Positions 41,445 through 49,977 of a stretch of 64,000 nucleotides of DNA are shown here, piece by piece. The notes under the pieces are model-generated. The model did not search any database and was not told the origin of the DNA. It saw only the letters and a list, made by a program, of their open reading frames with translations. The position numbers and the translations under genes are program-made. This DNA comes from Arthrobacter caoxuetaonis (GTDB lineage Bacteria; Actinomycetota; Actinomycetes; Actinomycetales; Micrococcaceae), in assembly GCF_023921125.1 (NCBI RefSeq), contig NZ_CP099466.1, positions 1,736,001-1,800,000 on the forward strand, given 5' to 3'. Position 1 is the stretch's first letter, and each line of letters starts with the position of its first letter.

Positions 41445-42827
41445 CTAGTGATGGAACCCCGGGTGTTCCTGCTCCGCGGGCATAGGGGCACTGAGATTCT
41501 CCAGATAGGAGGTCTCGGCCTGGATATCAGCCAGCAACCGTCCCGCGAGATCCATGCTCAGGCCGTTGCGCACCACGATCCGCTCGACCGTGAGATTGCT
41601 CAGGTTGTCCGGCATGGGGTAGGCCGGCACCAGCCAGCCCTTGAGCCGCAGGCGGTCCGCAAGGTTGTAAAGCGTCCACCGGTCGGTGTGGCCCTCCTTG
41701 AGGCGCCAGGCGAAGACCGGAATATCCGAACCGTCGTTCCATAGTTCGAACGGTCCCATCTGCGAGATCCCGTGCGAGAGGAAGAGCGCCACGTCCTGGC
41801 TGTCCTGCTGGACTTTTTGATACCCGTCGAACCCGAGACGGAGGAACATGTAGAACTGCAGAACCACCTGTGCCCCAGGCCGGGAGAAGTTCAGTGCGAA
41901 CGTCGGCATGTCGCCGCCGAGGTAGCTCACGTAGAAGATCAGGTCCTCCGGGAGCCACTGCCGTTCGCGCCACACCACCCAGCCCAGTCCCGGGTAGACC
42001 AGTCCGTACTTATGGCCTGACGTGCTGATCGAATGCACGCGTTCGATCTGGAAATCCCATTCCAGGTCCGGCTGGATGAAGGGGGCGATCATGGCACCCG
42101 AAGCACCGTCCACGTGAATGGGAATGTCCAGTCCGGTGGATGCCTGGATCTCGTCAAGCTTGGCGGCAACCTGCTTCACGGGCTCATACATCCCGGTGTA
42201 GGTCACGCCCATGATGGCCACGACGCCGATGGTGTTCTCGTCAACATACTTTTCAAGTTCAAACCCATCGAGGCATTTGTGCTCCTCGCTGATCGGCACC
42301 AGCCGGGCCTCGACATCGAAGTAGTTGCAGAACTTCTCCCAGCAGACCTGGACAGCCGAGCTCATCACCAGGTTCGGCTTCTCGGTGGACTTGCCCTCAG
42401 AACGGCGCTTGTGCTGCCACAGCCGTTTGAAAGCCAGGCCGCCGAGCATGCACGCCTCGGACGAACCAATGGTTGACGTTCCGATCGTGCCCTCGGGATT
42501 GGGGGAGTGCCACAGTCCCGCAAGCATCTTCCAGCAGTACTGCTCGATTGCAGCGGTCTGGGGATACTCGTCCTTGTCGATCATGTTCTTGTCGTAGGTT
42601 TCGGCGTAGAGCCGGTTCGCCTCGTCGTCCATCCAGGTGCTGACGAAGGTGGCCAGGTTCAGCCGGGCATTTCCATCCAGCATCGTCTCGTCGTGCACGA
42701 TCTGGTAGGCCGTTTCCGGCATCATCTCGTGTTGCGGAAAGGTGTGCTTCGGTGCTTGCGTGGACTCTCCCGGCCGGGAGAACACCGGGTTGACCGTAAA
42801 AAACTCCTGGGGTTCGTTCTGCGGCAT
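41445..42827 (-). CDS. gadB: Glutamate decarboxylase
   Basis: 460-residue PLP enzyme producing GABA and CO2 from glutamate with use of one proton. IGSSEACMLGG and IHVDGASG (PLP contacts) lead to STSGHKYG with the PLP-binding Lys273. The N-terminus (FFTVNPVFSRPGES) is longer than in E. coli. The C-terminus ends HPGFHH; in E. coli GadB a C-terminal His closes the active site at neutral pH, so this His-His end may do the same. GAGAGG nine bases before ATG 42827. First gene of the gadB-gadC-glsA operon. Confidence 0.96.
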   Translation of the reverse strand: MPQNEPQEFFTVNPVFSRPGESTQAPKHTFPQHEMMPETAYQIVHDETMLDGNARLNLATFVSTWMDDEANRLYAETYDKNMIDKDEYPQTAAIEQYCWKMLAGLWHSPNPEGTIGTSTIGSSEACMLGGLAFKRLWQHKRRSEGKSTEKPNLVMSSAVQVCWEKFCNYFDVEARLVPISEEHKCLDGFELEKYVDENTIGVVAIMGVTYTGMYEPVKQVAAKLDEIQASTGLDIPIHVDGASGAMIAPFIQPDLEWDFQIERVHSISTSGHKYGLVYPGLGWVVWRERQWLPEDLIFYVSYLGGDMPTFALNFSRPGAQVVLQFYMFLRLGFDGYQKVQQDSQDVALFLSHGISQMGPFELWNDGSDIPVFAWRLKEGHTDRWTLYNLADRLRLKGWLVPAYPMPDNLSNLTVERIVVRNGLSMDLAGRLLADIQAETSYLENLSAPMPAEQEHPGFHH

Positions 42828-43160
42828 GGCTTCGACCTCTCGTAAGGAGTGTCCAACGTGATTACAGGCCGCGGTGGGCGGCGCTAAAGGCCCCACAGGT
42901 GTGCGCGCGTTCGACTATACGCGCGGCTGATCGGCCATTCTAGGTATCAGAGGGCATTCTGCTGCGTAGCGCCGGGACATCATGCGAGTAACTCAAAGCT
43001 GGCCCTCCGGCGGCCTTCCCTGCCCGCCTCCCGTTGAGCGGGGGTGCTGCCGCGCGTACGCTCTGATGACTTATTCGTTTCCCGCAGCAGTCCCGGTACC
43101 CGGAGGCTCCCCAGGGAGCCGCGGGGAAACCGGGGGAGCGGTGCAACCGCAGGAGAAGCC
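42828..43160. other. Divergent promoter region between gadB and hsp20
   Basis: 333 bp without a gene. On the gadB side there is a -10-like TATAGT (minus strand, 42914-42919) set between two CGCGCG blocks (42904-42909 and 42920-42925). GAGTAACTC at about 42984-42992 is a short palindrome. On the hsp20 side, GGCTCC-CCAGGGAGCC near 43105-43122 can form a hairpin in the leader. No clear HspR or HrcA site. Confidence 0.5.
42914..42919 (-). promoter_or_regulatory. Candidate -10 box of gadB
   Basis: TATAGT on the minus strand, about 85 bases upstream of the gadB ATG; -35 weak (TAGAAT at 42937-42942, 17-bp spacing). Confidence 0.4.
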
Positions 43161-43571
43161 ATGGCTGGACTAAGCCGCCGAGACCGTTTTGACCTTCCAG
43201 AACCCATGCGCCGCCTGTTTGAAGGGGACTGGGAGATGCCCGCCTTCAGGGTGGAGGAGTATCGGGACACCAACGCGATGGTGGTGCGGGCAGAGCTTCC
43301 GAGCATAGATCCGGAGAAGGACCTGGACGTGACAGTTTCGGACGGCACCCTGCGGATTAAAGGCGAGCGCCGGGAAGAGACCTCGAACCGGTCCAAGAAC
43401 GGATACCGCTCCGAGTTCAAGTACGGATCCTTCAGCCGGGATATCCGGCTGCCTGCAGGCAGCAGCACCGATGAGGTAACAGCGTCCTACCGGGACGGTG
43501 TTCTGGAGGTTCGGGTGCCGCTCCAGGATGAGGGCAGCACCGGACGGAAAGTACCGATCAGCCGAAGCTGA
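43161..43571 (+). CDS. Small heat-shock protein, Hsp20 family
   Basis: 136-residue alpha-crystallin-type chaperone that holds unfolding proteins. The crystallin domain begins AFRVEEYRDTNAMVVRAELPSIDPEKDLDVTVSDGTLRIKGERREE and ends with the strand YRDGVLEVRVPLQDE, followed by the KVPISRS tail with the I-x-I-like anchor (V-P-I). AGGAG five bases before ATG 43161. It faces away from the gad operon. Followed after 1 bp by a fragment of another gene. Confidence 0.95.
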   Translation: MAGLSRRDRFDLPEPMRRLFEGDWEMPAFRVEEYRDTNAMVVRAELPSIDPEKDLDVTVSDGTLRIKGERREETSNRSKNGYRSEFKYGSFSRDIRLPAGSSTDEVTASYRDGVLEVRVPLQDEGSTGRKVPISRS

Positions 43572-43572
43572 C

Positions 43573-43797
43573 GTCCGGCGGCTTCCGGTCCGCCGAGGGA
43601 GACGCCCAGGCCGTTTCGACAGTTCGGCAGGGGACGGCAGCTACGAACTGCCGCTGCCGTCCCCTGGCCGGTACGTGCTCAGTGTGGCCGAAGCGTCAGG
43701 GGCCACCCACACCCGGCTCATCCTGCTGCCCGCGGCAGACACTGAGGTGGACGTCGAACTTGGCGGGGACCCGCCGTCGACCATCCTCAGGGTCTAG
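43573..43797 (+). pseudogene. C-terminal fragment of a transthyretin-like/CarboxypepD_reg domain protein
   Basis: The frame reads GDGSYELPLPSPGRYVLSVAEASGATHTRLILLPAAD and ends at 43797; this is the typical second half of a carboxypeptidase-regulatory-like beta-sandwich (G-x-Y-x-L-P/L-P-G-x-Y-x-L). No start codon or first half is present, and the frame runs back into hsp20. It is therefore probably the tail of a gene whose front was deleted. The stop overlaps the stop of the convergent OYE gene through CTAG, as in other gene pairs here, which supports it being a true gene end. Confidence 0.5.
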
Positions 43798-44881
43798 GCC
43801 GGAGCACCTGCGTATTCGGGGTAATCCGTGTACCCGTCCGCACCGTCAGAGTAGAAAGTTGACGGGTCCGGTTCATTCAGGGGCAGGCCGTTCTGCCAGC
43901 GGAGCGGAAGGTCCGGGTTGGCAATCGCGGGACGGCCTACAGCGACGGCGTCGCACAGGTCCCGCTCCAGCAGTCCGGCGGCTTCTTTCCGGGTGGTCAC
44001 GACGGCGAAGCCGGTGTTCAGCAGAACGGGCGATCCGAAGCGGCGGCGGAGTTCCTGCACCAGGCCGCCCGCCGGATCGTCGTGGAGGACGCTCAGGTAT
44101 GCCAGCCCCAGCGGGGCGATCTCATCCACCATGGCACCGTAGGTGGCCAGGGTCTCCTCGGCGTCCCTCTCCCACACGTCCTGGACGTTGTGTTCGGGGG
44201 AGATTCGCAGCCCAACCCTCTCCGCGCCAACCGCGGCGGCTACGGCGGTGACGACTTCCACCACAAAACGGGCGCGTGCCTGCGGCGAACCGCCGTAACC
44301 GTCCGTGCGGCGGTTCGAGGACGGGCTCAGGAATTCGTGCAGCAGGTAACCGTTGGCCCCGTGGAGTTCGACGCCGTCGAACCCCGCCTCCACGGCAGAG
44401 ACGGCGCCGCGGACAAAGATGTTCCGCATTTCATCCAGTTCCAGTTCACCGAGCTCGCGCGGCTGGACGTGCGGCAGCTTGCCCGCCGGCGTGCGGATAA
44501 CGCCGTCAATGGCGACGGCGCTGGGAGCCACGGTCTGGAAGCCGCCGTTCAGCTCCGGGTGGGAAACCCGTCCGGCGTGCATGACCTGGGCAAAGATCCG
44601 GCCGCCGGCGTCATGCACCGCATCGGTCACCTGCCGCCAGCCGGCCAGCTGCTCCTGGTGACGAGGCCCGGCTGTCCGGAGAATCCCTGCCCCTCGCGGG
44701 AGGGGTAGGTTCCTTCGGAAACAATCAGGCCCAGGGACGCGCGCTGGCGGTAATGCTCGGCCACGAGCGGACCGGGGATCCCTTCGGTGCCGCTGCGCAC
44801 ACGGGTCAGGGGCGCCATCACCAGGCGGTTGGGCAGCTGGAGCGAGCCGAGGGTCAGGGGAGAAAACAGATCTGTCTGCAC
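43794..44881 (-). pseudogene. Old yellow enzyme (NemA-like alkene reductase) with a frameshift
   Basis: FMN-dependent OYE that reduces activated double bonds or nitro groups with NAD(P)H. The N-terminal frame starts at GTG 44881 (after GAAAGGAAG) and reads LFSPLTLGSLQLPNRLVMAPLTRVRS, up to QPGLVT. The rest continues in another frame as EQLAGWRQVTDAVHDAGG, QVMHAGRVSH, then HGANGYLLHEFLSP (catalytic H-x-x-N) and the C-terminal PAIANPDLPLRW. One extra base in the ACCAGGAGC stretch near 44655-44662 would restore a single ~361-residue frame. Either a real one-base deletion or a sequencing error. Without correction the enzyme is split and inactive. Confidence 0.85.
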
Positions 44882-44974
44882 GTACTTCCTTTCGGCAGGC
44901 ACGGCGAAGTCACCTGCGCATTGGGGATACCTGCCCAAACTCCCTTTGCCCCGCGCCTATTCCCGTGAGGGCGC

Positions 44975-45463
44975 CTACCGAACCTCACGGATGAGGTTGG
45001 TGATGCGGGCGGTGGAAAGCCGGCGCCCCTCTTCGTCGGTCATGACAACCTCGTGGGTTGTGACCGTTCCGCCCAGATGCACGGCTGTGGCGGTGCCCGT
45101 GACGAGACCGGTTGAAACAGACCGGTGGTGCGTGGCTCCCACCTCAATGCCGACGGCGTAGCGCCCGGGACCGGCATGCAGCGAAGCGGCGAAGGAGCCC
45201 AGGGTTTCGGCCAGGACCACGTGGGCGCCGCCGTGCAGGATCCCCGCAACCTGCTGGTTTCCCTCCACCGGCATGGTCGCCACGATGCGGGAGGGGGACA
45301 TTTCCGTGAACCGGATGCCCAGCTTCACCACCAGTGCCCCAACCCCCGATTCCCCCAGCCAGGGATGCAGTTCGGCCGGCACGCCGGCGTCGATCAGTTC
45401 CTGCAGCTTGGGGACCTCGCCCTGCGCGGGGCCGGCCTGGCCCGGCGTGAAAATGTCGCTCAT
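44975..45463 (-). CDS. PaaI/YbgC-type hotdog thioesterase
   Basis: 162-residue hotdog protein of the PaaI/DHNA-CoA hydrolase kind. LGIRFTEMSPSRIVATMPVEGNQQVAGILHGGAHVVLAETLGSFAA contains the family signature (HGG-x-x-x-x-L-A-E) with the catalytic Glu; the C-terminal VVMTDEEGRRLSTARITN is typical of actinobacterial menaquinone-linked thioesterases (MenI). I start at ATG 45463 for family length; the longer frame upstream overlaps polA and is not real. Divergent from polA, with 19 bp between start codons. Confidence 0.9.
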   Translation of the reverse strand: MSDIFTPGQAGPAQGEVPKLQELIDAGVPAELHPWLGESGVGALVVKLGIRFTEMSPSRIVATMPVEGNQQVAGILHGGAHVVLAETLGSFAASLHAGPGRYAVGIEVGATHHRSVSTGLVTGTATAVHLGGTVTTHEVVMTDEEGRRLSTARITNLIREVR

Positions 45464-45469
45464 GCCCAC

Positions 45470-45475
45470 TAGGCT
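45470..45475 (+). promoter_or_regulatory. -10 box of leaderless polA
   Basis: TAGGCT, seven bases before GTG 45483; no ribosome binding site. Confidence 0.6.
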
Positions 45476-45482
45476 TACACCT

Positions 45483-48350
45483 GTGAGTGAAACTGCCAAA
45501 CTGGCCTCTGCCCCTGTCTCTTCAACCGACTCCGGAACCGTCGCCGACCCCGCGGATTCCCTTGACGGGCTGGGGATCGCCGAGGTCCCCGAGTCGCCGG
45601 ACACCGCGGCTGATGCCCCGGTCGGAAGCCACGCGGCACCCACGCCTTCCGCAGTACCGCTCGGTACCCTCAACGCCGCCGGGAACAACCGCCTGCTGGT
45701 CCTTGACGGGCACTCCATGGCCTTCCGTGCCTTCTACGCCCTCCCGGCGGAGAACTTCTCCACGGACACCGGCCAGCACACCAACGCCGTCTACGGCTTC
45801 ACCTCCATGCTGATCAACCTGATCAAGAATGAGGAGCCGACACACATCGCGGTGGCCTTCGACCTCGACACCCCGACGTTCCGCACCGAGGAGTACTCGG
45901 AGTACAAGGGCGGGCGGAACAAGACGCCGGAGGAGTTCCACGGGCAGGTGGACCTGATCATCAAGGTCATGGAAGCCATGCGCATTCCCACCATCTCCCT
46001 GGACGGCTACGAAGCCGACGACATCCTGGCCACGCTTGCAGAGCAGGCCTCGGCCCGGAACTGGGATGTCATGGTGGTCTCCGGAGACCGGGACGCGTTC
46101 CAGCTGGTGGATGACCGCGTCACCGTTTTCTATCCCAAGAAGGGTGTCTCCGACCTGCCGCGGATGGATGCTGCCGCAGTGGAAGAGAAGTATCTTGTGC
46201 CGCCGGACAAGTATTCGGACCTGGCTGCGCTGGTGGGGGAGTCCGCTGACAACCTGCCGGGCGTCCCGGGTGTTGGCCCCAAGACTGCTGCCAAGTGGAT
46301 CAAGCAGTACGGCGGACTCGAAGGAATCCTCGAGCACCTGGATGAAATCAAGGGCAAGGTCGGCGACTCCCTCCGCGCGAACATTGAAGACGTAAAGCGC
46401 AACCGGCGGCTGAACCGGCTGCTGCGCGACCTCGACCTGCCGGTGGACCTCGACGCCATGGCTGCCCAGCGGCCCGACCGCGAGGCCATCGAGGAACTCT
46501 TCGACGCACTGCAGTTCAACGCGCTGCGCAAGCGTCTCTTCGACGTCTACGGCGAAGAGGAGATTCCCGGGGACCATCCGGAGCTGCTGCCTCCGGCCCA
46601 CAGCACGCTCACGTCCGCGGATGACCTCCAGGCCTGGTTCCAGGCCACCAACCAGAAACCGGCCGGGATCCGGCTGGTCACGGAAGGGGCCGGTGAATCC
46701 CGGGAAGCGACCGGACTTGCCGTCGTCACCGACGAGTCAGCGGCCTATATGCCGCTGCTTGAGCTGGACGCTGAAGCGGAGCAGGTCCTTGCCGGCTGGC
46801 TGGCGGACAGCAACGCCCCGAAGGTGGTCCACGACTTCAAGGACGCCTACAAGCTGCTCTCCCGCCGCGGACTCCGTCTGCGCGGGGAGATCGATGATCC
46901 CGCGATTTCGGGCTACCTCATCCAGCCTGACCGGCGCAGCTACGACCTGGCGGACCTGAGCCTTCAGCACCTGAAGCTGTCCCTGGATTCCGCGGCTTCG
47001 GCCAGCAACCAGCTGGAACTCTCCCTGGACGGCGAGGACACAGCCGCTCCGGCCGTGATGGAGGCCTTCGCTGCGCTGCGCCTGAGCGAGCACTTCTCCG
47101 GCCTGCTGGTTGAGCGCGGAGCCAACCAGCTGCTCGGTGGGCTGGAACTGCCGCTGTCGGAAGTGCTGGCGGAGATGGAGCTGGCCGGGATCGCCGTCTC
47201 GACCGACAAGCTGGACGGCCTGCTGGACGAATTCGGGCGCACCATCGAGGTCGCCAAGGAGGAGGCCTTCGCCGTCATCGGCAAGGAAATCAACCTCGGC
47301 TCCCCGAAGCAGCTCCAGGTAGTGCTCTTTGAGGAACTTGGCCTGCCCAAGACCAAGAAGATCAAGACCGGATACTCCACCGACGCCGATGCGCTCTCGG
47401 ACCTGATTATCAAGACGAACGGCCATCCGTTCCTGGCCCACCTGCTGGCCTACCGTGACGCCTCCAAGCTCCGGCAGACGGTGGAAGGCCTGCGCAAGTC
47501 GGTGTCCGACGACGGCCGGATCCACACCACCTACGCGCAGACCGTTGCCGCGACTGGCCGTCTGTCCTCCATCAACCCCAACCTGCAGAACATCCCGATC
47601 CGGTCCGAGGAAGGGCGCCGGATCCGTGAAGTGTTCGTGGTCGGGGAGGGTTATGAAACCCTGCTGACGGCGGACTACTCCCAGGTGGAAATGCGGATCA
47701 TGGCTCACCTCTCCGGTGACGAAAGCCTGATCCAGGCCTTCCGCGACGGCGAGGACCTGCACCGGTTCGTCGGCTCGCACATTTTCGGGGTTCCCCCGGA
47801 AGAGGTCACCAGTGCCATGCGTTCCAAGGTCAAGGCCATGTCCTACGGCCTGGTCTACGGCCTGAGTTCGTTCGGCCTCTCGAAGCAGCTCTCCATCCCG
47901 GTCGACGAGGCACGCACGCTGATGCGGGACTACTTCACCCGCTTCGGAGCCGTCCGCGACTACCTGCGCGGCGTCGTCGAGCAGGCGCGCAAGGACGGCT
48001 ACACCTCCACGATCGAGGGCCGCCGCCGGTACCTGCCGGACCTTGCCAGCACCAACCGGCAGCTGCGCGAAATGTCCGAGCGTGCCGCCCTGAACGCACC
48101 GATCCAGGGCTCCGCAGCGGACATCATCAAGAAGGCCATGCTGGGCGTGGACGCAGAATTGAAGAAGCAGGGCCTGAAGACACGTATGCTGCTGCAGGTG
48201 CATGACGAACTCGTCCTGGAAGTCGCCCCGGGTGAGCGGGAGGCAGCGGAGAAGCTGGTCCGGGAGCAGATGGCCGGCGCCGCCGACCTCTCCGTACCGC
48301 TGGATGTCTCAGTGGGCTGGGGCGCAAGCTGGCACGAGGCAGGGCACTAG
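45483..48350 (+). CDS. polA: DNA polymerase I
   Basis: 955-residue repair and Okazaki-fragment polymerase. After a low-complexity Ala/Ser/Pro/Asp start of about 64 residues, the 5'-nuclease domain opens with LLVLDGHSMAFRAFYAL (VAFD, SGDRDAFQLV, GVPGVGPKTA follow). The middle exonuclease-fold domain lacks the DxE metal motifs (HDFKDAYKLL instead), so no proofreading is expected. Polymerase motifs A DYSQVEMRI, B RSKVKAMSYGLVYG and C QVHDELVLEV are intact. The GTG at 45483 is preceded by a -10 box and is probably leaderless. The N-terminal extension is longer than usual. Confidence 0.97.
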   Translation: MSETAKLASAPVSSTDSGTVADPADSLDGLGIAEVPESPDTAADAPVGSHAAPTPSAVPLGTLNAAGNNRLLVLDGHSMAFRAFYALPAENFSTDTGQHTNAVYGFTSMLINLIKNEEPTHIAVAFDLDTPTFRTEEYSEYKGGRNKTPEEFHGQVDLIIKVMEAMRIPTISLDGYEADDILATLAEQASARNWDVMVVSGDRDAFQLVDDRVTVFYPKKGVSDLPRMDAAAVEEKYLVPPDKYSDLAALVGESADNLPGVPGVGPKTAAKWIKQYGGLEGILEHLDEIKGKVGDSLRANIEDVKRNRRLNRLLRDLDLPVDLDAMAAQRPDREAIEELFDALQFNALRKRLFDVYGEEEIPGDHPELLPPAHSTLTSADDLQAWFQATNQKPAGIRLVTEGAGESREATGLAVVTDESAAYMPLLELDAEAEQVLAGWLADSNAPKVVHDFKDAYKLLSRRGLRLRGEIDDPAISGYLIQPDRRSYDLADLSLQHLKLSLDSAASASNQLELSLDGEDTAAPAVMEAFAALRLSEHFSGLLVERGANQLLGGLELPLSEVLAEMELAGIAVSTDKLDGLLDEFGRTIEVAKEEAFAVIGKEINLGSPKQLQVVLFEELGLPKTKKIKTGYSTDADALSDLIIKTNGHPFLAHLLAYRDASKLRQTVEGLRKSVSDDGRIHTTYAQTVAATGRLSSINPNLQNIPIRSEEGRRIREVFVVGEGYETLLTADYSQVEMRIMAHLSGDESLIQAFRDGEDLHRFVGSHIFGVPPEEVTSAMRSKVKAMSYGLVYGLSSFGLSKQLSIPVDEARTLMRDYFTRFGAVRDYLRGVVEQARKDGYTSTIEGRRRYLPDLASTNRQLREMSERAALNAPIQGSAADIIKKAMLGVDAELKKQGLKTRMLLQVHDELVLEVAPGEREAAEKLVREQMAGAADLSVPLDVSVGWGASWHEAGH

Positions 48351-48374
48351 GACAAACCAGCCAGGGGGAGACAG

Positions 48375-49691
48375 ATGACGGCGGAAACTGCGGGCACAGC
48401 CCTGCGCACGGAACGGTTCGCGGCGGGCCTGTCCCACGCTGACCACCAGCGTGTCGATGAGCGCACCGCGGACTGGCTGCAGGCCGTCAACCTGGGGTTC
48501 CACGATCCGGCCTGGAAGCCGGAACAGATGGCTTCCATCGTCGAGGCGTACCGAGCTGACGGGCGCATGCTCACCGGTGTCTATGACGACGCCGCACCGG
48601 CGTATGCCTGGAACCCGGCAGCACCCGTGGCGACGTACGCCACCATGTCCAACGGCCTGAATGCCGGCGGCACCCTCCTGCAGGCCCACCAGATCACTTC
48701 AGTGACGGTCCGCCCGACCCACCGCCGCCGGGGAATCCTGAACGGCATGATCACTGCGGACCTGCTGCGCGCGGGGGAGGAAGGGTTCGCGGTTGCGGCA
48801 CTGCTTGCCTCCGAGGCGGTCATTTACGGGCGCTTCGGATTTGGTGCAGCGACGGCCGAGGCCACGGTGGAAGTCGACGCGCGCGGCCGGCTGGAGCTCA
48901 AGGTCCCGCCGTCGGGTTCCACAGTGCTCGCCGACGCCCCGAAGATGGAGGAACTGGCCCCGGAGATCTTTTCCCGGCACCTCCATGCAGCCCGGGGCGC
49001 GCTGGGACGGCAGGCCGGGTACGCCAAACGGGCGGCAGGGTTGTGGGGAGACGTTCCCGAAGTACAGCAGGATGTGCGGGCCGCCGTGCACTACGACGCC
49101 GCGGGGACGCCGGACGGCTACGTCACCTACCGCTTCCTTCCGTGGGAAACCGAACCCCATACCCTCAAGGTCCTGGACCTGGTGGCAGTCGATGACACTG
49201 CCCGGCTGGAACTGTGGCGGTATCTGGGTTCCATTGACCTCGTCGAGAAGATCACGGCATCGGCACCGGTGGCGGATCCGCTTCCCTGGGCCCTGGCCGA
49301 CCGGCGGCGCTATCAGGTCACGGGTGTCGAAGACACCCTGTGGCTGCGTCCGCTGGATCCGGCCGCAATGCTCCGCGCCAGGGGTTTCGAATCCGACGGC
49401 ACAGTTGTCCTCACGGTCGCTGACCCGCTGGGCATTGCTGCCGGCCGCTGGCTGGTCCAGGTGGACGGGACCGCCGTTACTGTCACCGAGCTCGTTCCAG
49501 GGGAAGACGGACCGTCCGGCGTGCCTGCTGTCGAAGCGGATGCGGCGGCCTTTGGTTCCCTGTATCTCGGCGGCGTCAGCGCACAGGTTCTGGCCGTTTC
49601 CGGCGGGGTGCGGGGCACGGAGGAGGGCGTTGCAGCCCTGGACCGTCTCTTCGCCGTGGCCCGGCCGCCGTACTGCAGCACCCATTTCTAG
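48375..49691 (+). CDS. Eis-like GNAT N-acetyltransferase
   Basis: 438-residue acetyltransferase of the Eis type: two GNAT domains and an SCP2-like C-terminal domain. ITSVTVRPTHRRRGILNGMI is the acetyl-CoA-binding R-x-x-G-x-G/A-like motif, EAVIYGRFGFGAAT a conserved Eis block. The protein ends in Phe (PPYCSTHF); in Eis enzymes the carboxylate of the last residue serves as catalytic base. Eis acetylates amines, including aminoglycosides, but this is not shown here. Starts 25 bp after polA with GGGGGAGA upstream, probably in the same transcript. Confidence 0.88.
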   Translation: MTAETAGTALRTERFAAGLSHADHQRVDERTADWLQAVNLGFHDPAWKPEQMASIVEAYRADGRMLTGVYDDAAPAYAWNPAAPVATYATMSNGLNAGGTLLQAHQITSVTVRPTHRRRGILNGMITADLLRAGEEGFAVAALLASEAVIYGRFGFGAATAEATVEVDARGRLELKVPPSGSTVLADAPKMEELAPEIFSRHLHAARGALGRQAGYAKRAAGLWGDVPEVQQDVRAAVHYDAAGTPDGYVTYRFLPWETEPHTLKVLDLVAVDDTARLELWRYLGSIDLVEKITASAPVADPLPWALADRRRYQVTGVEDTLWLRPLDPAAMLRARGFESDGTVVLTVADPLGIAAGRWLVQVDGTAVTVTELVPGEDGPSGVPAVEADAAAFGSLYLGGVSAQVLAVSGGVRGTEEGVAALDRLFAVARPPYCSTHF

Positions 49692-49763
49692 CCGGGGGCT
49701 ACGGGTATTCCGTACGGATTCGGTCGGGTCAGGCAATTCGGGTACTGGTTTTACCAACCGGCT

Positions 49764-49793
49764 TTGACCTGACTTGGAGGCTGCGGCTAGACT
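49764..49793 (+). promoter_or_regulatory. rpsA promoter
   Basis: -35 TTGACC (49764-49769), 18-bp spacer and -10 TAGACT (49788-49793). The transcript would have a leader of about 180 bases before ATG 49978, unusual in this window. Confidence 0.7.
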
Positions 49794-49977
49794 AAACAGG
49801 CGCGTTACGCGTGCTGGAGAGGTATTCCGGTCGCCACCGTGCAGCACCAAGATTCATAATTCTGTCCATCTCCGGACAAACAAGCACCGTCTTGAACCTG
49901 GTTTCTCCGGGTTGCACGCGAGCCGGTGGGAGCAACATCCGGAATTACATCAACTTCCACATCGGAGTCCCAACTAC

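Noticed and set aside
42984..42999. GAGTAACTCAAAG as possible HspR (HAIR) site before hsp20
   Set aside because: Only one half-site resembles ACTCAAG, and the spacing to the other arm is wrong.
46737..48203. 488-residue antisense frame in polA
   Set aside because: Shadow of the polymerase domain.
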